A stretch of 64,000 bases of DNA, taken from contig CAYHEC010000016.1 in assembly GCA_964355675.1 (NCBI GenBank), positions 1-64,000 on the forward strand. The letters are read 5' to 3'. How positions within the stretch are numbered: the stretch's first letter is position 1; every line of letters begins with the position of its first letter. Shown in pieces: positions 17,194 to 25,894 of the stretch. The DNA comes from CAMBDS01 sp964355675 (GTDB taxonomy: Bacteria; Electryoneota; AABM5-125-24; Hatepunaeales; Hatepunaeaceae). The notes under the pieces are model-generated. The model had not been told where the DNA came from, made no database searches, and saw only the letters and a program-made list of their open reading frames with translations. Position numbers and translations under genes: made by a program.

Positions 17194-18429
17194 TTAGTGG
17201 CCGTGACCGTCGCCAAATTTGCTCTTGTCGAACTCGGATTTGATGGCAAACGCACCCTTGATGACGACGCGCTCGCCAGCCGAGACGCCGGAAGTGATCA
17301 GGGTCCAACCGCCAACCTTGGCGCCAGTTTCGACTTCACGAAGAGCGAATTCTCCAGGCTTGGATTCTACAAAGATGGCTTGGTCTCCATCTCCTGCTTT
17401 GAAAACTGCATCCTCCGGGACCGTCAGAACGCCGCTGCCAGCCTGCTCGATGCGTACAGTTACGAATCCTCCAGGCCGCATTTTACCAGCAGAATTATCT
17501 ACTGTGGCATAAGCGGTGACGGTCCGCGTCGCATGCTCGATACTGCCACCGAGACGATCGATCTTCCCCTTCAACTCGCTGCGATGCCCGTTCTGAGAAA
17601 CGATAGTGACTTCCGTTCCGATTGAGAGTTGGCCGATCTTTTGTTCAGGGATGTCCACCTGGACGCGCAGTCTTTTCAAATCCACGATATGGAAAAGATC
17701 TGTTTCTTGGCTGACCTGCATCCCGACACGCGCCTGCCGACTGATGATGCTGCCCGATATCGGACTGCGCAATGTTACTCTTCCGCCTGTGTGCTGATTT
17801 GTCTGGAGGGTCTTGATGTCATCTTCGGTGAATCCATAGGCGTGAAGTGTCCTCTCTGTGGCGGAGACTGCGCTGGAACTGGAAGCGAGTCTGGCTTCCA
17901 GCTCCAGTTGCTCCTTCTTTGATCCTATCCCTTCGCTCACAAGTGTCTTGTGGCGCTCCAAATCGGCCTTGACGAAAAGATGATCGGCCACCGCGGTAAT
18001 ATAAGCTGCTTCGGCTTCACCGACTGTCGGAGATTCAATGGTGCAGAGCCGCGCGCCGTCTGCCACACGATCTCCAACGTCGGCAAATACCTCATTGATC
18101 CTGCCTTCTACCAGACTGCCGACAAAACCTTCGCCGTCGGGATGAGGAAGCAGCGTCCCCGGCAATTCCATGGCGCTGGTCTGAGATCGCAGTGCCAAGG
18201 CTTCCACTACGATGCCGGCTTCTTCGAGCCCCTGGGGTGAAAGACGAACGGCCTCCACTCCTTCCCCGTTTTTTTCACTCAGTTCGCTCTCCCCAGTTTT
18301 GGATGCGCTCTTGCTTATTTTGGCTTCGACCGAACCATTCGATTGCTCGCTGCAACCGGTTGCGGTCAACAGCAGCCCCAGCGCAATCATCAGGGCGAGC
18401 GACAAGTTGTATTTGATTTGATGCTTCAT
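17194..18429 (-). CDS. RND efflux periplasmic adaptor (CusB/CzcB-like), system 2
   Basis: The 411-residue adaptor begins MKHQIKYNLSLALMIALGLLLTATGC, a signal with a cysteine placed like a lipoprotein box. GGAAATTGAA precedes this ATG; a longer in-frame start at 18474 lies inside the channel gene. The body shows the usual order: barrel-sandwich half (VDIPEQKIGQL and the GRINEVFADVGDRV segment), a helical hairpin with many alanine and glutamate residues (about 130-200) and beta-barrel and proximal domains. It ends KSKFGDGHGH, a short histidine tail that may bind metal. Only one base separates it from the channel stop, so translation is coupled. Confidence 0.88.
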   Translation of the reverse strand: MKHQIKYNLSLALMIALGLLLTATGCSEQSNGSVEAKISKSASKTGESELSEKNGEGVEAVRLSPQGLEEAGIVVEALALRSQTSAMELPGTLLPHPDGEGFVGSLVEGRINEVFADVGDRVADGARLCTIESPTVGEAEAAYITAVADHLFVKADLERHKTLVSEGIGSKKEQLELEARLASSSSAVSATERTLHAYGFTEDDIKTLQTNQHTGGRVTLRSPISGSIISRQARVGMQVSQETDLFHIVDLKRLRVQVDIPEQKIGQLSIGTEVTIVSQNGHRSELKGKIDRLGGSIEHATRTVTAYATVDNSAGKMRPGGFVTVRIEQAGSGVLTVPEDAVFKAGDGDQAIFVESKPGEFALREVETGAKVGGWTLITSGVSAGERVVIKGAFAIKSEFDKSKFGDGHGH

Positions 18430-18430
18430 T

Positions 18431-19699
18431 TCAATTTCCTTTCTCAAGCAGTTTGTGAAGTTCGCTGATACCAACGACTGAACGACCGGCGAGTCTATCG
18501 AGTTCGGTCAGGTTTTGGTAGAGTTCTCGCTCGATTTCGATGAATTCAACCTGAATAGCAAAGGCGCTGCGTTGCGCGTCAAGAACTTGCAGGTAATTCG
18601 CTTCCCCAAGTCGATAGCTCTTCATTGCAAGGTCGTAGGCTTCCTTTGCTGCAGGAACAACTTCGCTCCGGTATAAACGGTGGGTCTCACTCATAGCGTT
18701 TATAGCTTGAATTAGACGATCCATTTCGGATGACTTCTCGATCCGCTGATTCGCCAACCCGGCCGAAGAAGCTCTGCGGCGGGCGGTTGCACTCTGAATC
18801 TCGCCTCTTCCGCCAAGCCAATACCATACAGGAAGTGAAATGCCAACTTCGACTCCCCAAAAATGGGGTTTCGACTCGGCAGGCGCTTTCTGTTGGAAGT
18901 AGGAGAATTCCAAGTCAGGAAGCCACGCCGCCCGGGCGAGCGTCAACTCCGACCTGGCTTGTTCAAGCTCGTATGCAGCAGCTTTCAACTCAGGATTGTC
19001 GGTCAGTGAGGCATCCGCTGACTCCGACGCCTTTGTAGATAGCAAGCCAAGAGGCGATTCGAGCGCCAATTCGCTTGTATCTATCCCGGTCATTCGAGCA
19101 AGTCGCGCTTGAACCGCGATATGATCGCTCACGGCTTCAGCCAACTGGGATTTTGCTTGCAGGTATTCCACGCGGGCGCGACGAGCCTCGAGTGGCACGG
19201 CTTCTCCTAATTCCACCTTACGCTCCAGATGGGATGCATAGATTCGCGCCGCTTCGACGTTGCCGGTAAGGATGGCGATCTTCTCTTCAAGAAACCATGC
19301 CTCAGCGTAAGTTGCTCGGATAGCAAGTTCCAAATCGAGCAGCAGTGAGAGAGCCTGTTGTTGGGAAGCGAGGACGCCCGAGTTTGCCGACAAAGAACGC
19401 CAGACGTATTTGATTGGGAAGTCGAATTCTTGAGTGACAGCAATACGACGTTCACCATATTGTGAGAGGCTACCCCCGCGTGGAATGCCCTCGAATTCGG
19501 TCGAGAGCGTCGGAGCATCAGGCGACAGCGACGAAAGCCGTTCGCCCTTGGCCGACTGCACAGTCGCGGCGGCAGCCTGAAGAACAGGATGGAAAGCCAC
19601 TCCACGCTCAACCGCATCACGAACTCTGAGAGGTTCAGCGGTCAAAACGGATGGCGAAATGACAGAGACGAGTAACAGGAATACAACGATGGCTTGCAC
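18431..19699 (-). CDS. TolC/CusC-like outer-membrane efflux channel
   Basis: This 422-residue protein has a signal peptide (cut near VLTAEPL) and two outer-membrane efflux protein (OEP) repeats rich in long amphipathic helices with alanine and glutamine. QEFDFPIKYVWRS and FWGVEVGISLPVWYW mark the two strand regions that enter the outer membrane. The length is normal for CzcC/CusC channels. It heads the gene order channel, adaptor, pump (minus strand). No second channel gene accompanies the pump at 7343, so this one may be shared. Confidence 0.88.
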   Translation of the reverse strand: MQAIVVFLLLVSVISPSVLTAEPLRVRDAVERGVAFHPVLQAAAATVQSAKGERLSSLSPDAPTLSTEFEGIPRGGSLSQYGERRIAVTQEFDFPIKYVWRSLSANSGVLASQQQALSLLLDLELAIRATYAEAWFLEEKIAILTGNVEAARIYASHLERKVELGEAVPLEARRARVEYLQAKSQLAEAVSDHIAVQARLARMTGIDTSELALESPLGLLSTKASESADASLTDNPELKAAAYELEQARSELTLARAAWLPDLEFSYFQQKAPAESKPHFWGVEVGISLPVWYWLGGRGEIQSATARRRASSAGLANQRIEKSSEMDRLIQAINAMSETHRLYRSEVVPAAKEAYDLAMKSYRLGEANYLQVLDAQRSAFAIQVEFIEIERELYQNLTELDRLAGRSVVGISELHKLLEKGN

Positions 19700-19840
19700 C
19701 GATGGAGTCCTCCTTGTTATGCGATGATTCTCCCCAACGGAGCAATCCGAATGAGAAGACTTAGGTTAGGTAACGGTGTTGATTAGAGATGATGAACCGC
19801 TCAGCGGCGGCAGGCGGTTGAGGGCATCGTGGGAAGAAAG

Positions 19841-20170
19841 TCAGGCTTTAGGGGGTGGCTCAGAAGGAGAAAGTACGCGAGAAGCAAGAACTTCGTGTGT
19901 GACCGGAACATGCTTGGCGGGAGGTAACATTGCAATACAAGTGACCGATGCCATTTCGTCAAGCTTTTCTAACAGGTGCACCGGGCATTGACATGATTCG
20001 GCTTCACTGCATGCAGTACCGCCGCAGTCGTTTTGAGCGGCTAAATCGGAGAGAGATCCCTCGCTCATCAATGCGATCAGCGCAAACCCGCCATCGTGGA
20101 TGCAGATGAATGCAACCAGGACGAGCAAGAGAAGGGAAGTTACCTTCTTGATATTTGGGATTAGGGTCAT
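19841..20170 (-). CDS. Small cysteine-rich membrane/secreted protein
   Basis: The frame encodes 109 residues: a hydrophobic N-terminal helix (about 10-35, SLLLLVLVAFICIHDGGFALIAL), then NDCGGTACSEAESCQCPVHLLEKL, a cluster of four cysteines, and a proline-rich end. It is not recognised as a named family. It sits 141 bases ahead of the efflux channel gene. Together with the protein at 12258-12623 it forms a pair of similar design at similar places. It could be a metal-binding accessory of the RND pump; that is inference. Confidence 0.55.
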   Translation of the reverse strand: MTLIPNIKKVTSLLLLVLVAFICIHDGGFALIALMSEGSLSDLAAQNDCGGTACSEAESCQCPVHLLEKLDEMASVTCIAMLPPAKHVPVTHEVLASRVLSPSEPPPKA

Positions 20171-20659
20171 TTAAGTTAAAACGTCTGGTCTATGAAGATG
20201 TTCCCGTGGAGATGACTCGTAGGCATCCTTCTGTAAATCTCCTTTTCTTAAGAGCAAATTCTGCTGGAGAAGGCACTGATTAAATACGGTAGTTGAAGGG
20301 TAAGGTACTCAGAGCATTCAACTCCTCTGAGTTTCGATAGACCTCTTTAATCCCGATGCCGATCAGTTTCGTCCGGTTTGTGCACTTTACTAGCCATCGC
20401 GGTTCCCTTCTACAACTGTTCAAGTATCCTATAATCAAAGTTTTCACAATATATCCAAGCGCTTGAAAGAGCTGGGGGATTTGAAAATAGCGGCAATAAC
20501 GAGGACCGCAAGACCAGCCCACCCCAGCTCAACAGTTTTATTGTTCGCGATTAAACGGTGGGAGACGCGGCTGATATCGGGCATCTCTTTTAATTTACAA
20601 CTGTGATGAGAATTATCGCTATATTGTCGATGGTGATGTACGAATTGTTTAACCGTAAA

Positions 20660-20941
20660 TCAACCAATCACCCTCGAATTCACCGAAATGGTATCCGTTC
20701 CTGCCATCATGATAAATCTAACCAAGCCCTCGCCACTCCCCGGATCAAGAACAACCTCTTTCACGAATCTCCGTATTAACAGCCTCTTCTCCTGAATCGT
20801 CCCAATAGCAAAAGCCTCATCGAATTATCCCGCCAATTGAATCGCCTGTTCCACTAATCGTTCGAGTTCCATGCGCTTGGCACCCATGGATTCAAACTCG
20901 AGCTTCTTTGATTCTAAGATCATCGACTCCCACTTCAATCT
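20660..20941 (-). pseudogene. C-terminal remnant of a large serine recombinase
   Basis: Reading the minus strand from 20941 gives a helical stretch (ELERLVEQAIQLAG), an in-frame TAA (20825-20827), and then FDEAFAIGTIQEKRLLIRRF followed by VKEVVLDPGSGEGLVRF. The coiled-coil part and the EKR-LIRRFV-x2-V-LDP pattern are what one sees at the C-terminal end of large serine recombinases. The catalytic domain is missing. The remnant suggests a decayed integrative element in this region. From 20171 to 20659 no gene can be supported. Confidence 0.6.
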
Positions 20942-21048
20942 TTAGGCTAAAAAACAGCATCAGTCTCCCGACACTGTTTTCTTTACAGATCATCCTACTC
21001 GGCGTCAGGACATCCAGCACCCAAATCAATTTCGTCACTCATCTTAAG

Positions 21049-21087
21049 CTAAAAAACAGCCATCCATTTAGGATACGGCTGTTTTTC
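21049..21087 (-). terminator. Terminator after the 37-residue small gene
   Basis: On the minus strand AAAAACAGCC pairs with GGCTGTTTTTT around a loop of about 18 bases, four bases past the stop codon of the small gene at 21091. A similar but weaker AAAACAG/CTGTTTT hairpin lies at about 20946-20980. Confidence 0.65.
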
Positions 21088-21090
21088 TTA

Positions 21091-21204
21091 TCACTTCCTT
21101 GGCTTGGACTTTTTACCCGGCTTTGAATGACCGATAAGTTCGTTGATCCAATCGATCACCGCAACCGCAATGCCAAGCGCTTTTATCAGCGTGTCCCGGC
21201 GCAT
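21091..21204 (-). CDS. Small basic 37-residue protein
   Basis: The frame begins MRRDTLIKALGIAVAVIDWI and ends KPGKKSKPRK. A good ribosome site (AAAGGGAGT, GGGAG about 5 bases before the ATG) and a terminator directly after the stop support translation. The peptide has a hydrophobic middle (about residues 9-24) flanked by basic ends, so it could be membrane-active or nucleic-acid associated. It is not recognised. It follows the truncated DUF932-like gene and so belongs to the same accessory segment. Confidence 0.5.
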   Translation of the reverse strand: MRRDTLIKALGIAVAVIDWINELIGHSKPGKKSKPRK

Positions 21205-21230
21205 TGGACTCCCTTTATATTAATGGCTGT

Positions 21231-21551
21231 TCAGCGTCCATTTCCAAGCAAGAACCTGCCCACCTGCCTGTTAATTCCCTCAGCACGATGGTTATTCTGC
21301 TTTGTCAGGACGCTCGTGAAGGCATTGTAAAGCCCCCACAGTGAATCCTCTTCAACAGCCATGAGTACTTCCGCCTGAAGACCTTGAGAGAGCTTGAGAG
21401 CCCTGAAAGTGGCTTGGATGGATTCTCTGTTGATTGGCGTTTCGATGCAAGAACTATAAGGGGCGTACGGGGGAAATGCAGTGGTTTGGAGTGGAAATAC
21501 GCAAAATAGATCCTCCAGCTCGAAGACGATTTTACGGGTGAAGTTTAAGGT
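21231..21551 (-). pseudogene. C-terminal remnant of a DUF932-like (phage/plasmid) protein
   Basis: The minus strand is open for 106 codons with no suitable start. The middle reads INRESIQATFRAL and then EEDSLWGLYNAFTSVLTKQ, which resembles the C-terminal part of DUF932 proteins carried by phages, plasmids and integrative elements. The N-terminal part is missing; the upstream side runs into short AAGGGTTTAAGG repeats. It is an inference that this and the recombinase remnant came from the same element. Confidence 0.5.
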
Positions 21552-21756
21552 TTAAGGGCTTAAGGATTAAGGGCAATTCATGGAGTGAGGTATGTGGAGT
21601 GCCGTACCTGTAGTATGCAGAATGCGAAATAAGTGTAAAGATCTGATAATTATTGACTTATAAAGCTCGATCTCCCGGATTTTCCTCCCTGTGGAGTCGG
21701 GGGGTATCCTCCATGCGAGGAATCGGCCAGTAAAAGGGTGTCGAAGTCGCCTCATC

Positions 21757-21835
21757 ATTCCGGCGAAAGATGGAATCCCGCGCGCCCCGCGGGCGCGTCA
21801 TTCCCGTGAAGACGGGAATCCAGACTCGCAACGAT
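21757..21835 (+). repeat. REP-like hairpin repeats
   Basis: ATTCCGGCGAAAGATGGAAT, GCGCGCCCCGCGGGCGCG and ATTCCCGTGAAGACGGGAAT lie in a row. They are the same class of hairpin as in the composite repeats at 3640-3935 and 25140-25400. The stretch 21552-21872 has no gene. Confidence 0.65.
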
Positions 21836-21872
21836 AATTTTAAATCATTGATTGCATTCGACATTGTAAAGG

Positions 21873-22868
21873 TTATTTAGGCTTGAGTTTATAGTTTTGA
21901 TCAAAATGCAATTGAAGTGCTTGTTGACTAAAGTAGGGCTTCGAAGCACTTTTAGGATTCCCTTCCTCCAAATATTGAATATAACAACTTCTTGCATCAT
22001 TCTTTACCTTCCTTATTAGCCTATTATACTCCTCGTTTTGTTTGAAATCAGCATATCTCTCTCGAATTTGAATTAGTAACTCTTTAGATGTCCAAATAAA
22101 TGTTTTTCGGAAATCATCACGAACCATTTTGACAGGAGTAGCATTCGGGTCGTTTGTTAATCTAACCTCAGTGCCCACTAAAGAAGTCTTCTTTAGGTTT
22201 ATTTCTAACGATAGTTTTATTGAATAATTTGAATCCGGTGTTTCGAGTTTACTTAGCTCGTTCAAATATTTTAATAGGTTGTCGCCATCACCAACTTCAA
22301 TGGCAGAAGAAGTTGGATTCACTATGAATCCAATTGGTAAGAGATAGATATTATACTCGTTAAAATCTTTGCCCATCCACTGCTTTGATAACTCAACGAA
22401 ATTCTTAACGCTTGCTTGGCAGTAACCATGGATAAGGGCATTAAAATTTGTACTTTCGTTACGATAATGTATTGCATTGTCGCGTATTTCAACCATTGCC
22501 TCAATATTTGTGCGCAGATTATTTGGTAACTGATCTGCCAATTTTCCAAGAGCAGCAAATATATCGATCGTCATCGGTTGATTAGACCTATTTCTCTTGA
22601 TCTGTTTAGACTTTGAGCGCACTTTGTTTTTTCTTAAAGGAAACTCATAGGCAAGGATGCTCTTAAACTTATTGTTGTTCAGTTTGAGTAGTTTTGCTTT
22701 TAGAAATAACTCCCAAGCATTTACAATGAGAATAGCGAATAGCTCTTCTCTATAAAGAAAAGTTGGCTTATTGTAAATCTCAATTGCTGCCATAAGTGCT
22801 GCTTCTGCCTTGGCGTAAAGCCGATTAGCGTTTGAGAATATCTTGATGGGGTTCTTTTTCACTGCCAT
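21873..22868 (-). CDS. DUF3644-domain protein
   Basis: From ATG 22868 the protein has 331 residues. The N-terminal KAEAALMAAIEIYNKPTFLYREELFAILIVNAWELFLKAKLL (in two conserved blocks) is the DUF3644 hallmark, followed by a charged loop and the block EIRDNAIHYRNE. DUF3644 proteins are often found with restriction-modification or other defence genes; a HEPN-like fold has been suggested for such helices with a conserved RxxxxH-like site, here RDNAIH. The ATG shares one base with the stop of the methyltransferase gene (TAATG), so the two are coupled. A role as accessory nuclease or specificity factor is inference. Confidence 0.75.
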   Translation of the reverse strand: MAVKKNPIKIFSNANRLYAKAEAALMAAIEIYNKPTFLYREELFAILIVNAWELFLKAKLLKLNNNKFKSILAYEFPLRKNKVRSKSKQIKRNRSNQPMTIDIFAALGKLADQLPNNLRTNIEAMVEIRDNAIHYRNESTNFNALIHGYCQASVKNFVELSKQWMGKDFNEYNIYLLPIGFIVNPTSSAIEVGDGDNLLKYLNELSKLETPDSNYSIKLSLEINLKKTSLVGTEVRLTNDPNATPVKMVRDDFRKTFIWTSKELLIQIRERYADFKQNEEYNRLIRKVKNDARSCYIQYLEEGNPKSASKPYFSQQALQLHFDQNYKLKPK

Positions 22869-25120
22869 TATATCCCCAACTCCCCTTGCGACTTCTTCTT
22901 CAACTTCCATTTATCAAAGCCAACCCTTTCGGCCATGTCTTCAAGCACCCCAAGAATGGTCTGATTTTCCGGTGTTATACCATTCTTAAGTAACGGCATT
23001 ATGGCAAATTCAATATCCTCTAAGGTCGGTTGTTTGTTTTCTATTTCCATTCTTCGCAAGTAGCTCAAGAGAAAGTATCGAATCCGCATTCTTATATCGA
23101 CATGTGCTTTGAATTTAGTGTTCTTACGTATATGGAAGACTTCTGTTTTTTCGTCGAAGTCATAATTCTCAGTTAGTAGTGGCGTCAAATCGACATAATG
23201 CTTTTTAAGCAGGTCAAGGAAACCCAATTCCAATCCCCTGATAATCAACTCGTCATTGATCTGCTCAAGCGAAGCCCCGTCATTCTTGGCAATCACCGCT
23301 TCAATTGTTTCGGTTACTGCATCAGCCAAGTCCATTCCGAGATGCGCCTTCATGATTGCCTTTGGTTTTCTCGTCTTTTGGAAATTGATGATGAGTTGGC
23401 CAGACAGGACGGTGAACGGGTGTTGCCGCTTTTTGAAACTCGTCTGACCGTTCTTCTGAGGAACCGCGCCTTTGTATTCGAATCCACAACTCTCTGCCGA
23501 TTCGATTATTAAATGCCAAAACTCGGGGTCCTTGTGCGCAAAGACAAACGACATCCAGCGGTCATATTTGAGCACCCGATACATCTCTTTGATACTCTTG
23601 GCGATAAGCTCGTTATAAGATTCCTTGGTTTTATGATGTTCCCCACCCACGATTGCCTCAAGCTCATAATCCTCCGGTTTTACCTCGAGATCAAGCCAGG
23701 CATTCCACATTGTGGAAAGATCGAGATAAGGGATTTTGCTTCCATATGGTGGATCGGTGTAGATGTAATCGACACTTTCATGAGGCATCCAGCTTAGATT
23801 TGTAGCTGTACCCTGAATAATTTTAATATCATCCTTATCCAATGCTTTGGTATATTTAGCTATGTCTCGTTTTGCGGCTGAAACCTTTTTAAGTCGTGAA
23901 TAGAAATACTTAATGATGTCAATACTTGTCGGATTCTTTGCTATTCTATATCGATAATAGGCAAAAGGACTCGCATTGCCTCGTCCAGCGCTTCTTCCAC
24001 TTGATTGATGATATGTTAGATTTACTTTTGAGACCAATCCTGAAAACATTAACAGTAAGGTGTTTTTAATTGCACCATTTGACCGATGTTCAATAATGTC
24101 TCTTAAAAGTGCCAAGTTAGCAAGTTGAGTGTCGCTGAAAAGATGTTCTACCGTAGATACGTCTGAAGCCTTCGGCAATTTATGCCCTCTCGGATACCAG
24201 TACTTTAGCAATGCATGTTTCACTTCATTTTCATTTTTGGGTTCTAAAGCAGTATATTCTTTCACTATCAATTCACAAATATTTGTTAGATCATTGGTAT
24301 CGACAGGCTCGATCAGACGACTAACAATAAATACTGCTAATGGGTTTAAATCAACGCTAACAGCCCTCCTACCATTTATAAATGCTTCAATAGCAGTAAC
24401 ACCAGTTCCACCAAATGGATCAAGTACCATATCACCCGGCTTGGTAAAATTTTTTATATATTCAGCAACTACATTCCAACTCTGCTTGGTAAAGTAACCG
24501 TGAACTCCAAAATGTCTTTTTGCCTCTTGCTTCCTGACCGGGATTTCTTCGAGCAATGGTCGATCATTGTAATCAAATCCCGACTTTTTCTTTGCCGTGG
24601 CTGTCGTCGATTCGTAGCCGAGTTGCTTGCCTACCTGAAAACTCGAGGGGGCGAGAAAACGGACGAGGTCATCCCAATGATACTGAATTTCATCTATATG
24701 AAAGAAGAGGATCGGTTGGTTAGTTGCTTCACGACGAAAAAGCGAAAACTCTAAGCCGTTGCAGAGAGCGAAATAGGTGCTTCTTATCTCCGGGTGCGTT
24801 GCATAGCTATAGACCTGTTCGATGTTGCCTTCATCGTTCACACCCTCATTTGGAGATTTGGCGTCGAGAACCCAAGCGAAGTTTTCCGAGACTTTCAATG
24901 CGTAATCTGGAATCAGCCGAATAGGTCGAGTTTTGCTTCCAATCTTCAAGTAGGGATGAAGCAGGGATTTGCTTCGAACAATATCCGAGCCGGAATAGCC
25001 AAGCTCCCTTAAAATCGGCGCAATGATGACTTCCCGGACGCTGTCTTCTTTGAAGTCCGGGTCGTTCCTTGTCCTCCGGTGGTCGAAATTACCGAAGAGT
25101 CGTTCGTTGATTGATTGCAT
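22868..25120 (-). CDS. Fused HsdR-N-like nuclease and adenine/cytosine DNA methyltransferase
   Basis: This 750-residue protein combines two parts. Residues 1-165 resemble the type I restriction R-subunit N-terminal nuclease fold, with P71-D72 and then VLDAK (D86, K88), a PD-D-x-K site. Residues about 190-560 are an amino-methyltransferase: FGVHGYFTKQ, motif I DPFGGTG (234-240, SAM binding) and motif IV DPPYG (456-460), the active site of N6-adenine or N4-cytosine enzymes. The C-terminal 190 residues are helical and unassigned; they could recognise DNA. The order and single-chain design recall type IIG or other fused restriction-modification enzymes. An AT-rich TATAAT lies 8 bases ahead of the ATG, next to the composite repeat. 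Confidence 0.82.
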   Translation of the reverse strand: MQSINERLFGNFDHRRTRNDPDFKEDSVREVIIAPILRELGYSGSDIVRSKSLLHPYLKIGSKTRPIRLIPDYALKVSENFAWVLDAKSPNEGVNDEGNIEQVYSYATHPEIRSTYFALCNGLEFSLFRREATNQPILFFHIDEIQYHWDDLVRFLAPSSFQVGKQLGYESTTATAKKKSGFDYNDRPLLEEIPVRKQEAKRHFGVHGYFTKQSWNVVAEYIKNFTKPGDMVLDPFGGTGVTAIEAFINGRRAVSVDLNPLAVFIVSRLIEPVDTNDLTNICELIVKEYTALEPKNENEVKHALLKYWYPRGHKLPKASDVSTVEHLFSDTQLANLALLRDIIEHRSNGAIKNTLLLMFSGLVSKVNLTYHQSSGRSAGRGNASPFAYYRYRIAKNPTSIDIIKYFYSRLKKVSAAKRDIAKYTKALDKDDIKIIQGTATNLSWMPHESVDYIYTDPPYGSKIPYLDLSTMWNAWLDLEVKPEDYELEAIVGGEHHKTKESYNELIAKSIKEMYRVLKYDRWMSFVFAHKDPEFWHLIIESAESCGFEYKGAVPQKNGQTSFKKRQHPFTVLSGQLIINFQKTRKPKAIMKAHLGMDLADAVTETIEAVIAKNDGASLEQINDELIIRGLELGFLDLLKKHYVDLTPLLTENYDFDEKTEVFHIRKNTKFKAHVDIRMRIRYFLLSYLRRMEIENKQPTLEDIEFAIMPLLKNGITPENQTILGVLEDMAERVGFDKWKLKKKSQGELGI

Positions 25121-25139
25121 ATATTCAATTATAAGCTAT

Positions 25140-25400
25140 TTACTGGATTCCCGCCTTCGCGGGAATGACGACCCTGCGGGTCGTTCTGGATACCGGCTTG
25201 CGCCGGTAAGATGATAGGCAGGGACGCCTGTCGTACTGAGTGGCGGGTACGGAGCCCCGCCGTACCGGACGAGTAAGGAGACCCGTCCTCCTTGAGATTG
25301 CTTCGCTACGCTCGCAAAGACGCGACAGGTCGGGATGCCCTGCCCTACTGACAAGCGAGACGCTTATCCTACGCAAGCCCGCGAAGACGGGAGAAGGCAA
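25140..25400 (-). repeat. Composite intergenic repeat, copy 2 (inverted)
   Basis: Read on the minus strand this segment repeats the blocks of copy 1 (3640-3935) in the same order: GTAGGATAAGCGTCTCGCTT, a GACAGGTCGG-type block, GCGTCTTTGCGAGCGTAGCG, a GAGGACGG-CTCC-CCGGTACGGCGGGG block, GTACGACAGGCGTCCCTGCC and CCGGCGCAAGCCGG. It ends at the start side of the restriction-modification genes and reaches up to the truncated JAB-like gene. Confidence 0.75.
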
Positions 25401-25495
25401 GCTTCGCCCCTGCCACCATAAATATAGCTCAAGAGTAATGCCAATACCAATGCAGAAATGATGTTGATGAAAATGATGATGAATGTATCGACGGG

Positions 25496-25894
25496 TTGGC
25501 CAACGGCAGATATCTGTTATCTCTGGTTGTCAATAAGAAGCATGAGTCACGAATGCGCCTCGATCAATACCATCCCGCACATCTGACAGTCGATGACATC
25601 CGCTGGGATGTTCACGTTCAGTTAGATGACGAGACATGGGCGTTCTGTGAAGAACAGTTCAAGGAAAAGGTCACCGAACAGGGTTCGCCTTCGATTGTCT
25701 CTCACCAGATGTTTAATAAAGAGTATCTGGATATGTTGAAAACGGAACACGATAGAGGCACTATCAGCACGGAGGAGCTTGAGGACGAAATCGGCTGGAT
25801 GAACTTCGAGTGTGAAGCACGAGCGATCTTCGATATCTTCGGCAGATGGATGCGGTCAATATGGCGAAGCTTTCTAACCTGCATGTCACCTTAA
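25496..25894 (+). pseudogene. 5'-truncated JAB-like protease fragment
   Basis: The frame begins only at TTG 25496 (LANGRYLLSLVVNKKHESR) and is open upstream to about 25427 without a good start. The core pattern NGRYLLSLVVNK-x3-SRMRLD-x3-P resembles the second half of prokaryotic JAB/JAMM domains; the metal-binding HSH part would lie upstream and is absent, replaced by the composite repeat. It overlaps the E1-like gene by 49 bases in another frame. JAB and E1 genes occur together in bacterial ubiquitin-like systems (for example CBASS type II, BIL, PRTRC). The assignment is from pattern memory and moderate. Confidence 0.45.

Noticed and set aside
20280..20522. 80-residue open frame on the minus strand
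   Set aside because: It matches no family, has no clear ribosome site and lies in degraded sequence.
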